64,000 nucleotides of DNA from Desulfosarcina sp. BuS5 (GTDB lineage: Bacteria > Desulfobacterota > Desulfobacteria > Desulfobacterales > BuS5). Positions 25,445 to 35,122 of the stretch are shown here, piece by piece (the stretch's first letter is position 1; each line of letters begins with the position of its first letter). The stretch spans positions 601,041 through 665,040 of the forward strand of contig NZ_CP087952.1 in assembly GCF_028752835.1 (NCBI RefSeq). The letters are read 5' to 3'. A model generated the notes under the pieces. It worked only from the letters and a program-made list of their open reading frames with translations. It made no database searches and was not told the origin of the DNA. A program made the position numbers and the translations under genes.

Positions 25445-28400
25445 TTAATCACACTTTTCTGCCCAAGAAACGGTCCCGCTTTTTGTTGTTCCTGGATTAT
25501 TTACTTCAATATCAATTATAGCTCCTGTACTTGATTGAATAAAAGCTTTTGAGCCCTTTTCTCTGCCGGTATGGATATTTGGTGTAATTACAAGCCCCTT
25601 GCCAAGGTCTTTCATTCTTATAATTTCATGGTTGCCATCATTGTCTACATCCGTGCCAAGGCCTAAAACAGATTCATAATAAGCGGTTCCGGTCTTGAAG
25701 TATACTCCATAAAGTTTACTGGAGCCTTCGTAGCTGCATGCATCATCATCCGGTTTGTAGGTAGTAAACAAAAGAATGTCGCCCAGCAAAGCAGCCTGAC
25801 CAAAGTTTCTCTCTCCGGTTTCCGGAAAATTTAAAAGCCAGCCATCTTTCGTTACAAATATATCATTGTCGGTGTCTTGCATTGTGGTGCTATTGTCGAA
25901 TACCCTTACTGAGCTGACATCCAAGAGGTCTGGTGGATCTTTATCTGGTGGATCTTTAATGCCGTAATAGGTTTGCTGATCATTTGCGTGCCCACCTGTA
26001 ACGTCGGAAGACCGATTAAAAAATCTTCCGGTTCCGAAAAAGACCCAGCGATTGCCAACTTCATCCTTGCCGACAGAAGGCGCTGCGGTTATAGGTTTGC
26101 CGGCATCAATCAAGATGCTGTCTCCAATCCAGTCAGCACTTGCAATTTTATTATCTATGATGATTCTTCTTAACTTACCTCCCCATCCAATAGCTGAGTC
26201 TCCTGATACCGTGCCAAAATATACCACATCTGCTTTGTAAGCAAGGTTAGGATCTACGTTAGAATCTACGTTAGAATCTACGTTATAATCTACAGATACA
26301 GGATCTGATACAAATGAGTTATCATCCAGTTCTACAAATGGATTGTCTGATGATATGGTTTTATTTTGAACAAGTTCATTCAAATCAACTATATATATTG
26401 CAGCTTTTTGCTGGCTGCTTGCTTCCTGCAAAGATGCTGTATCCGGCCCGTTTGCTCCGCTTCCGATTGGTCCTGAGCCCAAAACAAGATACCAGTCGTT
26501 CTGGTCGTTGTCGGTTTTATCCTTCATACATATTACTGTTGGATAGCATGTTGTAAAACCAAGACCATCAAAAGAAATTTCTCCCAAAAGTTCCGGTTTC
26601 TTTTCAGGATTCGTAATATCCATAATTATAAATGCCGACCTCATCACCGGTTCATCTTGTGGAGTGCCATTATCATCATATTTGTTAGTATTATCTCTAT
26701 CTGTATCGGCCTGGATCTGCCCCCCTCCGAAACGCATCCCGCAAACAAGAACTGTTCCCCAGCCATCAGGATGATCATCGTCAGCAGTAAATATTTTGGC
26801 ATCAAATATTTTTGGTTTTAAATCTACATAAGCCACATGGTAATCGGCATTGTAGTCGCTTTCGGTAAGCCAGTACAGGTGCGGTAAAAGGTTATAGGGA
26901 GCATATGCCCAAAGTTCGGCTCCCAGATCGGGGCCGGTATCATTAAATGTTCCGTCGGACTCGGAATAACCTTTCCAAAACTTATTAATGGGTAACTTAG
27001 TGGATGGATTAATGGATGAATCAAAAAAACCTCCGTTAAAGGCATGAAGCATACCGTCATTAGCGCCTACATAATTAACGTGCCGGCGGTTTTTGTATTT
27101 ACGATAAAATTCCGTATAGCTTGTATCTCCATAAAGCAGATCAAAATCCTCAGCAGGCGCCGCCACTACTGTCGGAGAGGAATAGATAATGTCCCCCAGC
27201 CGCCATGTATCTACTGTACCGTCTTCATTATAGTCTATCTGCCTGCTCCTGAAGGCTGGAATAGACATACTGGCTTCTTCTCCCTGGTCTTGTCCTCTTA
27301 TATAGTTTATGATTCTTTTAGATTGAATATTAATAAATGCTTCTTTGGCTGTAGCATCAGCAGGAAGATAGTCAGGCAAGGTTGCGCCAAAAACAGAAGG
27401 ATAAAGATGAAGATAGGGATATATAGAGCTTTCTGTATCAATAAAATCAATAACTTCACCTGAATCAGGGATTTTATCTTTATTACTGTCTACAAAGGTA
27501 AATATATATCTTTGTTTTGTATTGCTTATATATGTCGACCTTTGTTTGGTAATATCAGCATCCGATATATCGCCAAGCCAGTTGTTTGCTGACCATAAAT
27601 ATTTTATGTCCCCGATTGTTCCCACGCAAAGAGGAATTTTTTCATCATCATACATGCCATTTCCGTTTGTATCTATATATTCTTCACCTTCATCATACAT
27701 GTCATTGCCGTTGGAATCTGTGTATTTTTCTAATTGCTCCAGCCTGCCATTCCCGTCTATATCGGCATGTTTGTAAACATTCGATCCATCAAATTTAATT
27801 ACAAGATCTCCCTCTTCCAACGGATCTGAACAGGTGCCGACTTCTATGGTGCCGTCTTTGTCAGCATCTTTTGCCATGTCAAGTTGTCCGTTTTGATTTG
27901 TGTCTTCACGCATATTACCGTAGGCATCCACAAATAGTGCATGCACATCACCCACCCAGTTTACTGTATTTCCCAGCGGGCCTTTATATTCCGGATAAAA
28001 TAGTGATTGATAGATCGCTCCCTCTCCTGAACGTGTGCTGGAGATAACTGAAGCAGCGGTTCCTGATGCGGCCCGGCGCAGGATGTCGGCAAAAGATTTG
28101 TTAAGCTGTTCTTCCAGCCGCAAGGGATTTGTTACATAAAAATAGGTATCCGGCACACCATCCATATCCTTATCCCATTCTTCCTGTTTATCAGGGATAT
28201 TATTTCCGTCTTCTCCTTCTTCAAACCCGCCCCATTTGGCTGCATACCATAAGGGATTCTTAAGAAGTGTTGCGGCAGTGTCGGTTCCGGGAGTAAAGGT
28301 TCTTGATGTAGTTATTGGAAGAGCTTCATCATCATCCCAGGTTTCTCCCGGTCCCTGGCCTGGAGGTGTATCAAGAAAATAATCAGGATCATTTCCTGAG

Positions 28401-30922
28401 CCCGTATCATAATCCCTTACCTCCAGATAAGCGCCGTCTGCTGTTGTGCCGGAAATAACATAGCCCAAATGTTGAATTATTGAACCGGAGGCATAGGTTG
28501 ATGTCAATGTAATGGTGATTGTATTATCAGCATTGACTGTATATTCATATTCAACAATAGCATCCATGTCGTGGTCTGCCCCTTGCTCAACATCTTCATA
28601 ATTAATTCTGAATTTTCCGTAAGTGGGCGTAATAGTATCCACAAAAAAATCAACAATTGTATTGGTCGGCTGAAATTGCCCTTCAGTTCCATCAATTGAA
28701 TAACCACCCACCGATTTACCAAATGGAACAAGGGTTACAGTCTGCCCCCCGACCGGTATTGTTATCCTTGGCAGGGGTGAAGCCAGGCCGACCGCGTAAG
28801 TTATAACTTTTTGATCTTCCTCAATAGTGTTGATATCCGTTTTTCGCCCATAATAGGCTACGCCGGCGGAATAATAACTTCCCTCCTTTGTAGGTTCTTC
28901 CGGAGCCAGGCCGCGAATGCTGCCAAACCCTGTTACGTTTTTTACTGTGGGTGCGCCATCGTAGTTACTTCCTGATTGTCCGATATAATAATCTCCTGAT
29001 ATATTTTCTTCATTTGAAATGGTGTCTGCCAAATTGCTTACATCCATTCCGGTTAAACCATTAGTAGCAATTCCATTGCCAAAATTAGAATTAACTCCGG
29101 GAAGCTGGTCAGAATCATAGGTTGGATTTATATCGCTTATTACAAGCATAAATGGTTTTGCACAATGTTCGTTTGAAGTATAGGGATCATCCCAGTCAGG
29201 CAAAGGAAGTCCAAGATTAGAATCATCTGTTGTCCCGCTGTATGTAAAATTAGATGTAGGATTTCCTGTTCCTGCAAAATATCTTAATCCCTCATACATC
29301 ATCTCGGCTACCGGGTTTCCCCACATCCGGCATTGGCCCTCTTCAAGAGGATGCGTGGTTATCCAGCCGCAGTTGCAGTTATAGGAATCCCCACCATTAC
29401 TATTATAGGAATATCCAACAATACGAAATTTGTTAATTGTGTTGATTATTCCGTTTGTTCCTGTGAATTGACCGGTGGTGGAATTAATTTCATCTGTAAT
29501 GGTGCCGATTTTTTTTCTTAATACACCTCCGGACGTATTTTTTGCATAAGAGCCTGTCAATAAGCCAAAATACATTCTTTCTGATTCACCGTGTCTCTGG
29601 AGAAGCCCAATCGGTTTTATACAGCCGTCAGGATATATTTTACTGTTAGGTTCCGGCATTGAAGAGTCGCAAACTTTAACTCGGACTATATAATCAGTAA
29701 TAGCCGATCCGCCACTCTGAACATCGTAAACCGTCTGGGTAAGGTCATTAAAAGCACTGCCTGGAACTATTTCCCAATTATTATCTGTGCTGTCTGGACC
29801 AGCCCACCGGAGATAATAATTATCACCACCCGTTCTTTCCTGGTGCCTGAATTCTATTTCATGTGTACCTGCGCCAAGGTCAATAGTGCCATGATAGGTA
29901 TGACAGTTGCATCTGCCATGGCCGTCATACCATCCAGCCACTACTATGCCGTCAATAATAACCTCCACGGCATCATCACCATCCACGGCAAATTCATAAG
30001 CGCCACCTGTGGCTATATTAATATTACCGGAAAAAATAGTAAGATAGTAGTCATCAGACCCAAATGGATTTCCACTTCCATCAATATTGTCTACGGACTG
30101 GCTTCCTTGTAGATGGCTGGGGTTGGCATAAGCAAGTACCAGATTTTCATAGTCATTATGACTGGCAGGATAACTGTTATAATTACCACTGCTTGAAACA
30201 ATTGAATCATCACAAACAGGTCTTTCCTTGGCTACCCATTCCCATATTCTGTGTGGGTTGTTTAGTGCAACCCTGAGCAGAGGACCGCCGTTGTCTGATA
30301 GAGTTGTTGATGCGAAAAGGTGTCTTGTCCCTGGATCAGGCAACTCAAAAGGAGTATAATCCCTGATATCATAGCTGTCATGTTCAATGCTTTCATATTC
30401 CTTGCCCCAGGAATGGGCATCCTGCGGGACATATACCCGCTGCAGGACTGTTTCGGATGTAGTATCCGTAGAGCGATATCCTCCATACAGTACCTTGCGA
30501 AGGCAATCCATTCTGGACATGGTAAGGTAATTGAGAAAATCACCGCTCCAATAATTTCCTGAAGAAGGGCACTTTTTATCATCGGTTGTGCCGACAGGAT
30601 TGAAGCGGCCATTTGTTGAATTATATTCATAGTATTTAAAGCTGTCAAAATATCCATAATAATCGATATCAGGTTTGTATCCCACATCAAGCACCCCATC
30701 GCCGTTTAAATCGGATGCATCATTATAGGCTTCATAGTAAAGTTTGTGATTACGGCCCATAACAAGCATTACCAGGGGAGGAGCTCCTGCGGAAACAAAG
30801 GGGGGCAAAAGAGTGTAATCATCTTTGTTTGTTGCATAGCATGTCTTCGTTATGGCGATTGAGCCAAGAATAGCTAAACTTATTCCCGCTATTATACTTT
30901 TATTTATTATGTTTTTGATCAT
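25445..30922 (-). CDS. pilY1: PilY1-like type IV pilus tip/assembly adhesin
   Basis: The 1825-residue secreted protein has a signal peptide (IIAGISLAILGSIAITK-CYA), an N-terminal region typical of PilY1 (APPLVMLVMGRNHKLYYEAY), an inserted PA14-like carbohydrate-binding domain at about 290-395 (YEFAVDGDDAVEVIIDG, HEIEFRHQERTGG), and a C-terminal seven-bladed propeller (VNYVGANDGMLHAFNGG). Many acidic calcium-type loops are visible (DTNGNGMYDDE, DIDGNGRLEQ, DVDNDGNHE). PilY1 proteins prime pilus assembly and act in adhesion and surface sensing. It is the last gene of a minor-pilin operon. It is longer than the usual 1100-1200 residues. Confidence 0.93.
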   Translation of the reverse strand: MIKNIINKSIIAGISLAILGSIAITKTCYATNKDDYTLLPPFVSAGAPPLVMLVMGRNHKLYYEAYNDASDLNGDGVLDVGYKPDIDYYGYFDSFKYYEYNSTNGRFNPVGTTDDKKCPSSGNYWSGDFLNYLTMSRMDCLRKVLYGGYRSTDTTSETVLQRVYVPQDAHSWGKEYESIEHDSYDIRDYTPFELPDPGTRHLFASTTLSDNGGPLLRVALNNPHRIWEWVAKERPVCDDSIVSSSGNYNSYPASHNDYENLVLAYANPSHLQGSQSVDNIDGSGNPFGSDDYYLTIFSGNINIATGGAYEFAVDGDDAVEVIIDGIVVAGWYDGHGRCNCHTYHGTIDLGAGTHEIEFRHQERTGGDNYYLRWAGPDSTDNNWEIVPGSAFNDLTQTVYDVQSGGSAITDYIVRVKVCDSSMPEPNSKIYPDGCIKPIGLLQRHGESERMYFGLLTGSYAKNTSGGVLRKKIGTITDEINSTTGQFTGTNGIINTINKFRIVGYSYNSNGGDSYNCNCGWITTHPLEEGQCRMWGNPVAEMMYEGLRYFAGTGNPTSNFTYSGTTDDSNLGLPLPDWDDPYTSNEHCAKPFMLVISDINPTYDSDQLPGVNSNFGNGIATNGLTGMDVSNLADTISNEENISGDYYIGQSGSNYDGAPTVKNVTGFGSIRGLAPEEPTKEGSYYSAGVAYYGRKTDINTIEEDQKVITYAVGLASPLPRITIPVGGQTVTLVPFGKSVGGYSIDGTEGQFQPTNTIVDFFVDTITPTYGKFRINYEDVEQGADHDMDAIVEYEYTVNADNTITITLTSTYASGSIIQHLGYVISGTTADGAYLEVRDYDTGSGNDPDYFLDTPPGQGPGETWDDDEALPITTSRTFTPGTDTAATLLKNPLWYAAKWGGFEEGEDGNNIPDKQEEWDKDMDGVPDTYFYVTNPLRLEEQLNKSFADILRRAASGTAASVISSTRSGEGAIYQSLFYPEYKGPLGNTVNWVGDVHALFVDAYGNMREDTNQNGQLDMAKDADKDGTIEVGTCSDPLEEGDLVIKFDGSNVYKHADIDGNGRLEQLEKYTDSNGNDMYDEGEEYIDTNGNGMYDDEKIPLCVGTIGDIKYLWSANNWLGDISDADITKQRSTYISNTKQRYIFTFVDSNKDKIPDSGEVIDFIDTESSIYPYLHLYPSVFGATLPDYLPADATAKEAFINIQSKRIINYIRGQDQGEEASMSIPAFRSRQIDYNEDGTVDTWRLGDIIYSSPTVVAAPAEDFDLLYGDTSYTEFYRKYKNRRHVNYVGANDGMLHAFNGGFFDSSINPSTKLPINKFWKGYSESDGTFNDTGPDLGAELWAYAPYNLLPHLYWLTESDYNADYHVAYVDLKPKIFDAKIFTADDDHPDGWGTVLVCGMRFGGGQIQADTDRDNTNKYDDNGTPQDEPVMRSAFIIMDITNPEKKPELLGEISFDGLGFTTCYPTVICMKDKTDNDQNDWYLVLGSGPIGSGANGPDTASLQEASSQQKAAIYIVDLNELVQNKTISSDNPFVELDDNSFVSDPVSVDYNVDSNVDSNVDPNLAYKADVVYFGTVSGDSAIGWGGKLRRIIIDNKIASADWIGDSILIDAGKPITAAPSVGKDEVGNRWVFFGTGRFFNRSSDVTGGHANDQQTYYGIKDPPDKDPPDLLDVSSVRVFDNSTTMQDTDNDIFVTKDGWLLNFPETGERNFGQAALLGDILLFTTYKPDDDACSYEGSSKLYGVYFKTGTAYYESVLGLGTDVDNDGNHEIIRMKDLGKGLVITPNIHTGREKGSKAFIQSSTGAIIDIEVNNPGTTKSGTVSWAEKCD
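26251..26293 (-). repeat. 12-bp tandem repeat in pilY1
   Basis: Three to four units of a 12-mer (GAATCTACGTTA on the plus strand) encode Val-Asp-Ser-Asn repeats in the propeller region. Changes in unit number keep the frame, so the loop could vary in length between strains. Confidence 0.7.
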
Positions 30923-30945
30923 CCCGACCTCCTAAGGACTCGCAC

Positions 30946-31081
30946 AAAAATAACTTGGCATTTTAAGCGCCGATGCATCCCGCCTGACTGCGTTGCGAAA
31001 GCTCGGAATATCCTGATATTCTTGCGTTTTCGCGCCTTGTCAGACGGGCGCCTCAACACTTGAAATTGCCAACTTATTGTT
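30946..31081. repeat. Imperfect inverted-repeat element between pilY1 and the upstream gene
   Basis: AATAACTTGGCA at 30947 pairs with TGCCAACTTATT near 31068-31079. The inner arms CCCGCCTGAC and GTCAGACGGG also pair. It has no frame and is a probable miniature element within the pilin operon. Confidence 0.5.
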
Positions 31082-31090
31082 GAGCGAATC

Positions 31091-31414
31091 CTAATCAAAT
31101 ATTATCATTTCGTATATTCTGCGGCCCTGCACCCGGATCATGGTTTTTTGTCCCGTCAGCACATTGTTAAAAGAACATTCTTCCTCATACCAGGATTCTG
31201 CAGAATGATCATAGCAACGTTTGTGCAATACAGCTTCCGGCATAAAGGTATATTTTTTATTATCCACCATGACATATCGATATGTTGACTGCCAGACTCC
31301 TTGGGTTACTTCACCCTTTACCCATACAGTCCGCGCATGAGCAAAATTTGCAATACTTAGAAGGCAGAGAAAAAATAATACCCCGGTTAACAAATTTTGT
31401 AATTTATTTTTCAT
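31091..31414 (-). CDS. Small exported protein of the pilin operon
   Basis: From ATG 31414 (GGAG nearby) the protein has a signal peptide (MKNKLQNLLTGVLFFLCLLS, cut after AHA) and about 80 mature residues with two cysteines likely to bond (KRC and EEC). The sequence is otherwise unfamiliar (VWVKGEVTQGVWQST, YTFMPEAVLHKRC). It lies between pilX and pilY1, so an accessory role in pilus assembly is likely. A longer frame from 31477 overlaps pilX and has no ribosome site. Confidence 0.65.
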   Translation of the reverse strand: MKNKLQNLLTGVLFFLCLLSIANFAHARTVWVKGEVTQGVWQSTYRYVMVDNKKYTFMPEAVLHKRCYDHSAESWYEEECSFNNVLTGQKTMIRVQGRRIYEMIIFD

Positions 31415-31433
31415 TTTAAATCTCCAAAAAAAG

Positions 31434-32006
31434 TTACATAACATGCCGCCAGCGCCCCATGATTGTTGCTCTGGCATTGTTTATACCCTCGCGCCGGGAA
31501 CGAATATCATACACAACCTGTCCGCCTCCCCCTGCTGCTCCCTTGCCCTTACCTTCATATCCGGCGATCATTTGCAAAGCACTGCCGGTAGATAAAGAAG
31601 TATTACCGCCAATCAGGATATTTGTATGGGGAACACTCGAAGATGGCTTAGCAGGAATTGACACATTTCGGTTAGTATCTGATGGCATATTAGCATCAAT
31701 ATCTGGATTCATAAAAAAATCTACCGAATAAATTCCAACACCTCCCAAGACATATGGTAGTGGAGTAACAGATGGAAACCCCCTTAGTTCAATATTTTGC
31801 TCAATTAATTCTTTTGATGCTTCAACTCCGCCGTCAGCATTATAAAAAGCCATCTTGTGCCATTTATCATTGCCTGCGATCTGTATTTCAATGGTGGAAG
31901 TTGTAGTTGCAAAAATACCAAGTAGAGTCAGCAGCATTAATATTACAACCGAAATTAATAAAACCGATCCATTTTGATTACAAACAGATAGTTTAAGTTG
32001 TTTCAT
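31434..32006 (-). CDS. pilX: PilX-like type IV minor pilin
   Basis: The 190-residue protein starts with a short positive leader, then GSVLLISVVILMLLTLLGIF, the class of prepilin-like N-terminal helix typical of PilX, with a T-x-E-I-Q-I-A-GN motif (TSTIEIQIAGNDKW) shared by PilX proteins. It is preceded by GGAG at ATG 32006. It belongs to the tip complex (PilVWX-Y1) that starts pilus fibres. Confidence 0.8.
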   Translation of the reverse strand: MKQLKLSVCNQNGSVLLISVVILMLLTLLGIFATTTSTIEIQIAGNDKWHKMAFYNADGGVEASKELIEQNIELRGFPSVTPLPYVLGGVGIYSVDFFMNPDIDANMPSDTNRNVSIPAKPSSSVPHTNILIGGNTSLSTGSALQMIAGYEGKGKGAAGGGGQVVYDIRSRREGINNARATIMGRWRHVM

Positions 32007-32048
32007 AATCCATCTCCAGTTTTTGTATGAATATCTCTTGTAGATTTA

Positions 32049-32525
32049 TTAAATTTCATCAAATTTGATATAATCCATTGTTACTGTTCTTGTTGCCCCT
32101 TTTTCAGTCCAGGTGGTAATTATCCTAATTGTTTTGGTGTTTTGAATGGGCTGATTAACGGCAATATTGCAAGAAGTAGTATATTGAACACCGGTTACAC
32201 CTTTGGATTGATTCGTTTCATCGGGAGTTCCACCATGTTCATTTGTATGATCTAAGCCGCCTGTTCCGTTACCATCATTATAATCATCATCATCACCATC
32301 ATCATCAAATAAAACATGATCATCATAATTAAGCAAAATTAACTCTTCTATTTTATCTTGTGAAATCGTGCTTGCTTCGCTCAAATGACTGGAATACGAA
32401 TTTCCTTTAATAGCTGAAAGCTGCATGGCGGCAACACCAAGTATCCCTATTGCGAATACTGTCATGCCTATTAATACTTCTATCAGAGTAAAACCGCTTT
32501 GATTTTTTTTGATTTTTTTATTCAT
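32049..32525 (-). CDS. pilV: PilV-like type IV minor pilin
   Basis: Starting at ATG 32525, which overlaps the pilW stop as ATGA, the protein has a prepilin site and helix (KNQSGFTLIEVLIGMTVFAI), followed by LGVAAMQLSAIKGN and a cysteine-containing globular end. There is an unusual aspartate run (DDDGDDDDYNDGNG). It is processed by prepilin peptidase at G-F and assembled with PilW and PilX. Confidence 0.85.
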   Translation of the reverse strand: MNKKIKKNQSGFTLIEVLIGMTVFAIGILGVAAMQLSAIKGNSYSSHLSEASTISQDKIEELILLNYDDHVLFDDDGDDDDYNDGNGTGGLDHTNEHGGTPDETNQSKGVTGVQYTTSCNIAVNQPIQNTKTIRIITTWTEKGATRTVTMDYIKFDEI

Positions 32526-33373
32526 AGTCCCAGGTTCCTGCATTTTACGGTTGTGGTTAAAAGCCTACGCCGGAAATTATCATTTGGAGTTATCACCTTA
32601 TGTCCAACAACATAAGTACGAGTATTGAAGTATTTATTATCTCTACGATCAGCTCTGGCCAGCATCCAGATACGAACTGCCCGGATATCATTAACCGCCA
32701 CATCAGCAATGGCAGTGCCGTTAACAATTCCGTTATTACCAGCACCGGGACCATCAGCGGCATCGATATCGCCGTCGTCATCTGTATCCAGATTAATATC
32801 AAGATCATTATCGCCATCTGAATCTACCGCCCAGATAACATTACCATTAGGAGATGTATCCAAGTTACCATCACTATCAGTGTCATAAGCATAAGCAAAG
32901 CCGAGGGCTTCAATATTTTCAGCTAACATTTGTCGCCCTCCTCCACTATTTCTGGCCAGATCCGGATTACCATCGGGCGTTAAAATAGGAGAATCGCAAA
33001 TAGAAAAAGAAATAGTCTCATTACCACCCAAGACTCCATTATCATCAAAATCAGTCGAAATCTGTATAGCGCCATTACCGGTCATGGTTATATCAATATT
33101 ATTGTTTATATCCCTGGGACATACATTTAATATCCCCAGCCCCCCGATGTTTTGCGGGTTATACCCGGCCATCCTGATTTCCCGCACCATCATATCCATT
33201 CCGGCCCTCAGATTTTGCTGCATAACAGTCACATCATCCTGAATAATATAACTTTTCTGCTGAGACTGAAATGCTGTAAAAATTGCCGCTGAAACAATTC
33301 CGGTTATGGCCATGGCAATCAATAGTTCGATTAATGTAAAGCCGTTGCAACTAAACAAGTTATTTTTTTTCAT
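32522..33373 (-). CDS. pilW: PilW-like type IV minor pilin
   Basis: The 283-residue protein has the prepilin motif NGFTLIELLIAMAITGI and the conserved QSQQKSYIIQDDVTVMQQNLR and MVREIRMAGYNP segments of PilW. A run of acidic, calcium-type loops (DSDGDNDLDINLDTDDDGD) sits in the middle of the globular part. It overlaps pilV by four bases (ATGA). Confidence 0.88.
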   Translation of the reverse strand: MKKNNLFSCNGFTLIELLIAMAITGIVSAAIFTAFQSQQKSYIIQDDVTVMQQNLRAGMDMMVREIRMAGYNPQNIGGLGILNVCPRDINNNIDITMTGNGAIQISTDFDDNGVLGGNETISFSICDSPILTPDGNPDLARNSGGGRQMLAENIEALGFAYAYDTDSDGNLDTSPNGNVIWAVDSDGDNDLDINLDTDDDGDIDAADGPGAGNNGIVNGTAIADVAVNDIRAVRIWMLARADRRDNKYFNTRTYVVGHKVITPNDNFRRRLLTTTVKCRNLGL

Positions 33374-33390
33374 TTTCCGTACCTTAGATT

Positions 33391-33912
33391 TTAATTAATC
33401 TTTATGCTGCCTGCTGAACTTACGGTTACTGTATATATTCTGCCGTTTGTATTTGTTAAAGTTAAAGTTCCGGCTCCAAATCCGCCAGCATTATTAATTG
33501 GCAAACCCCTGGAATTAAAGGCAACGCTTGGTCTGCCATTATCATTGTTAGCAAAGGTGTTGCCTGTTAGATTTACACTTTTATAATCGGCAAAATTTAA
33601 TCTGAGCAGGATCTGTTCCCCAGCGTCATATTCTAAATCATTATCACTGTCGATATAGTTCACGCAGTCATAATTAGTCCCTCCTATAGGAAGGTTAAAG
33701 GTAATGGTTGCGTTGGAATTCCGTTTAACCGCTTCCAGCTTCGCCTTCTGCATATTCGAATACAAATCCCTTGCAGCAGCCTTTAACCTGTAATTAGGCA
33801 GCCAGTTTATAACAGCCGGAACGGCAATTGCAGTAAGTATGCTGATTATGCCGATAGCAATCATCAGCTCTATGAGTGTAAAACCTGAATTTTTTTGTAA
33901 AATTTTGCGCAT
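33391..33912 (-). CDS. fimT: FimT/GspH-like prepilin
   Basis: The 173-residue protein begins with the prepilin site SGFTLIELMIAIGIISIL, followed by a GspH/FimT-type globular domain (RLKAAARDLYSNMQKAKLEAVKR, then NATITFN). It is the first gene of the pilin operon, behind an AGGAGG at 33917-33926 and a sigma-54-type promoter. FimT proteins start the minor-pilin set and in some species bind DNA. Confidence 0.88.
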   Translation of the reverse strand: MRKILQKNSGFTLIELMIAIGIISILTAIAVPAVINWLPNYRLKAAARDLYSNMQKAKLEAVKRNSNATITFNLPIGGTNYDCVNYIDSDNDLEYDAGEQILLRLNFADYKSVNLTGNTFANNDNGRPSVAFNSRGLPINNAGGFGAGTLTLTNTNGRIYTVTVSSAGSIKIN

Positions 33913-33937
33913 TTTGTTATCCTCCTGGCACTATCCA

Positions 33938-33953
33938 TACAAGATATGTGCCA
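33938..33953 (-). promoter_or_regulatory. Probable sigma-54 promoter of the minor-pilin operon
   Basis: On the minus strand TGGCACATATCTTGTA has the -24 TGGCAC and a -12 TTGT with the correct 12-base G-to-G distance; the -12 is GT rather than GC. Transcription would begin about 16-20 bases before the AGGAGG and ATG of fimT. Pilin genes are often under sigma-54 control. Confidence 0.55.
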
Positions 33954-34203
33954 GGTTTGGCGGGTGATGCGCAACACAAGATTGTAGAAAAGGGGAATGA
34001 ATATATGATATGATTTAACTTGTTGAAACGACAAGATTTAAGCTATGGAGAGATGATAGAAAATATTTCAGGAAGGCAATGAAATCTGAAGGTAATATTG
34101 GAGAATATAAAAGATTTTTCAGAGTTTACTATTAAAAGATTTAATAGCGGTATAAAATAATTTAAATGTTTTCCGGCTTTTTTTTCTAAACTATACTCCC
34201 TTT
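33954..34203. other. AT-rich spacer upstream of the pilin operon
   Basis: Apart from the promoter, this stretch has no gene. It probably contains activator sites for the promoter, but I could not identify a clear dyad matching those at 3911. Confidence 0.4.
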
Positions 34204-35121
34204 TTATTTCTTCTTACCTGTTACCCAGATATAATCAGCGAATGTCAATTTTACCTTGCTGCCCGCAGGCGCCAAAAAAATAGTCCTGAAGGGCGCCTGG
34301 ATATGCTTCAATCGGGTACGCTCAAAAGCCCTGTTCGGCACTCCGAATTTCTCCTTTATATGTCCATTCCCCACTATTACAACCATTATATCATCCTCCA
34401 GGCTGCCGGCCACAGTTTCGGCCATAGCATCTTCCCATACGCACTGTGCCGCATAAAAATTCTCAAAATTTTCTATCCCCTTTATGTGGTGATGACTGAA
34501 AATTTTTTTCACATATTCCCTGTGGGCTGTGTTTGAAGTATCAATTTTTTTTGGAAGATATTTTTTTTCAAAATCAGATAGATTCTCTATTCCGCCGACA
34601 GCTATCTTTGGAGGAATATGAAAGGGGATATTAATACCAACAAGTTTTATATGTTTTTCCTTTAAAAACTGAAGAATACCGGAATAGAGTTTAAAATCGA
34701 ACCTCCAGTTTGCATACCAGTGGGTTTTTTCGATAAAAGATTGTTCGTCCATGCCACCCGCAGTCCATTGATCAAGTATCTTCCGGTACGAACGATCAAA
34801 AGCCTCCATGCCTACGGCTATATTATGATGCTTTTTATACAGAGCCTTGATCAGCTTAAGTTGAACAGTGTGATGCACAGGGTCGTTATGCCTTTCACCT
34901 ATATAGATTATCCGCACCCTGTTTAAATCCGACATAAGCTCTTCAAAAGATAGAGTTTCACCTGTTTTTGCTGAAATTATTTCACCGGCTTTAAAAGTTC
35001 CCGGTAAATCCGTGATTGTCAGTCTTTTCATTCTTGCTCCGCAGCCCGGCAGGCAGATCAACAAAAAAAGAGATAGCAGCATAGAACAGAGCGCCGCATG
35101 ATGATTTTCAATGTTTTTCAT
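34204..35121 (-). CDS. ChaN-like (DUF399) lipoprotein
   Basis: The 305-residue protein has a lipobox L-P-G-C27 after a hydrophobic signal segment. It carries the ChaN-type motifs IIYIGERHNDPVHH, VGMEAFDRSYR and MVVIVGNGHI. ChaN of Campylobacter binds heme on the outer membrane; this link is by family and not proven here. It begins one base after the stop of polA on the same strand, so it may be co-transcribed with it. The lipoprotein signal suggests attachment to a membrane facing the periplasm. Confidence 0.82.
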   Translation of the reverse strand: MKNIENHHAALCSMLLSLFLLICLPGCGARMKRLTITDLPGTFKAGEIISAKTGETLSFEELMSDLNRVRIIYIGERHNDPVHHTVQLKLIKALYKKHHNIAVGMEAFDRSYRKILDQWTAGGMDEQSFIEKTHWYANWRFDFKLYSGILQFLKEKHIKLVGINIPFHIPPKIAVGGIENLSDFEKKYLPKKIDTSNTAHREYVKKIFSHHHIKGIENFENFYAAQCVWEDAMAETVAGSLEDDIMVVIVGNGHIKEKFGVPNRAFERTRLKHIQAPFRTIFLAPAGSKVKLTFADYIWVTGKKK

Positions 35122-35122
35122 A

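Noticed and set aside
26824-30699. Many medium-size frames inside pilY1 in other phases and on the other strand
   Set aside because: They are shadows of the 1825-residue gene, with no starts or families of their own.
33954-34203. Riboswitches (c-di-GMP, cobalamin) upstream of the pilin operon and radical SAM genes
   Set aside because: None of the conserved core sequences of these classes could be recognised in the leaders.
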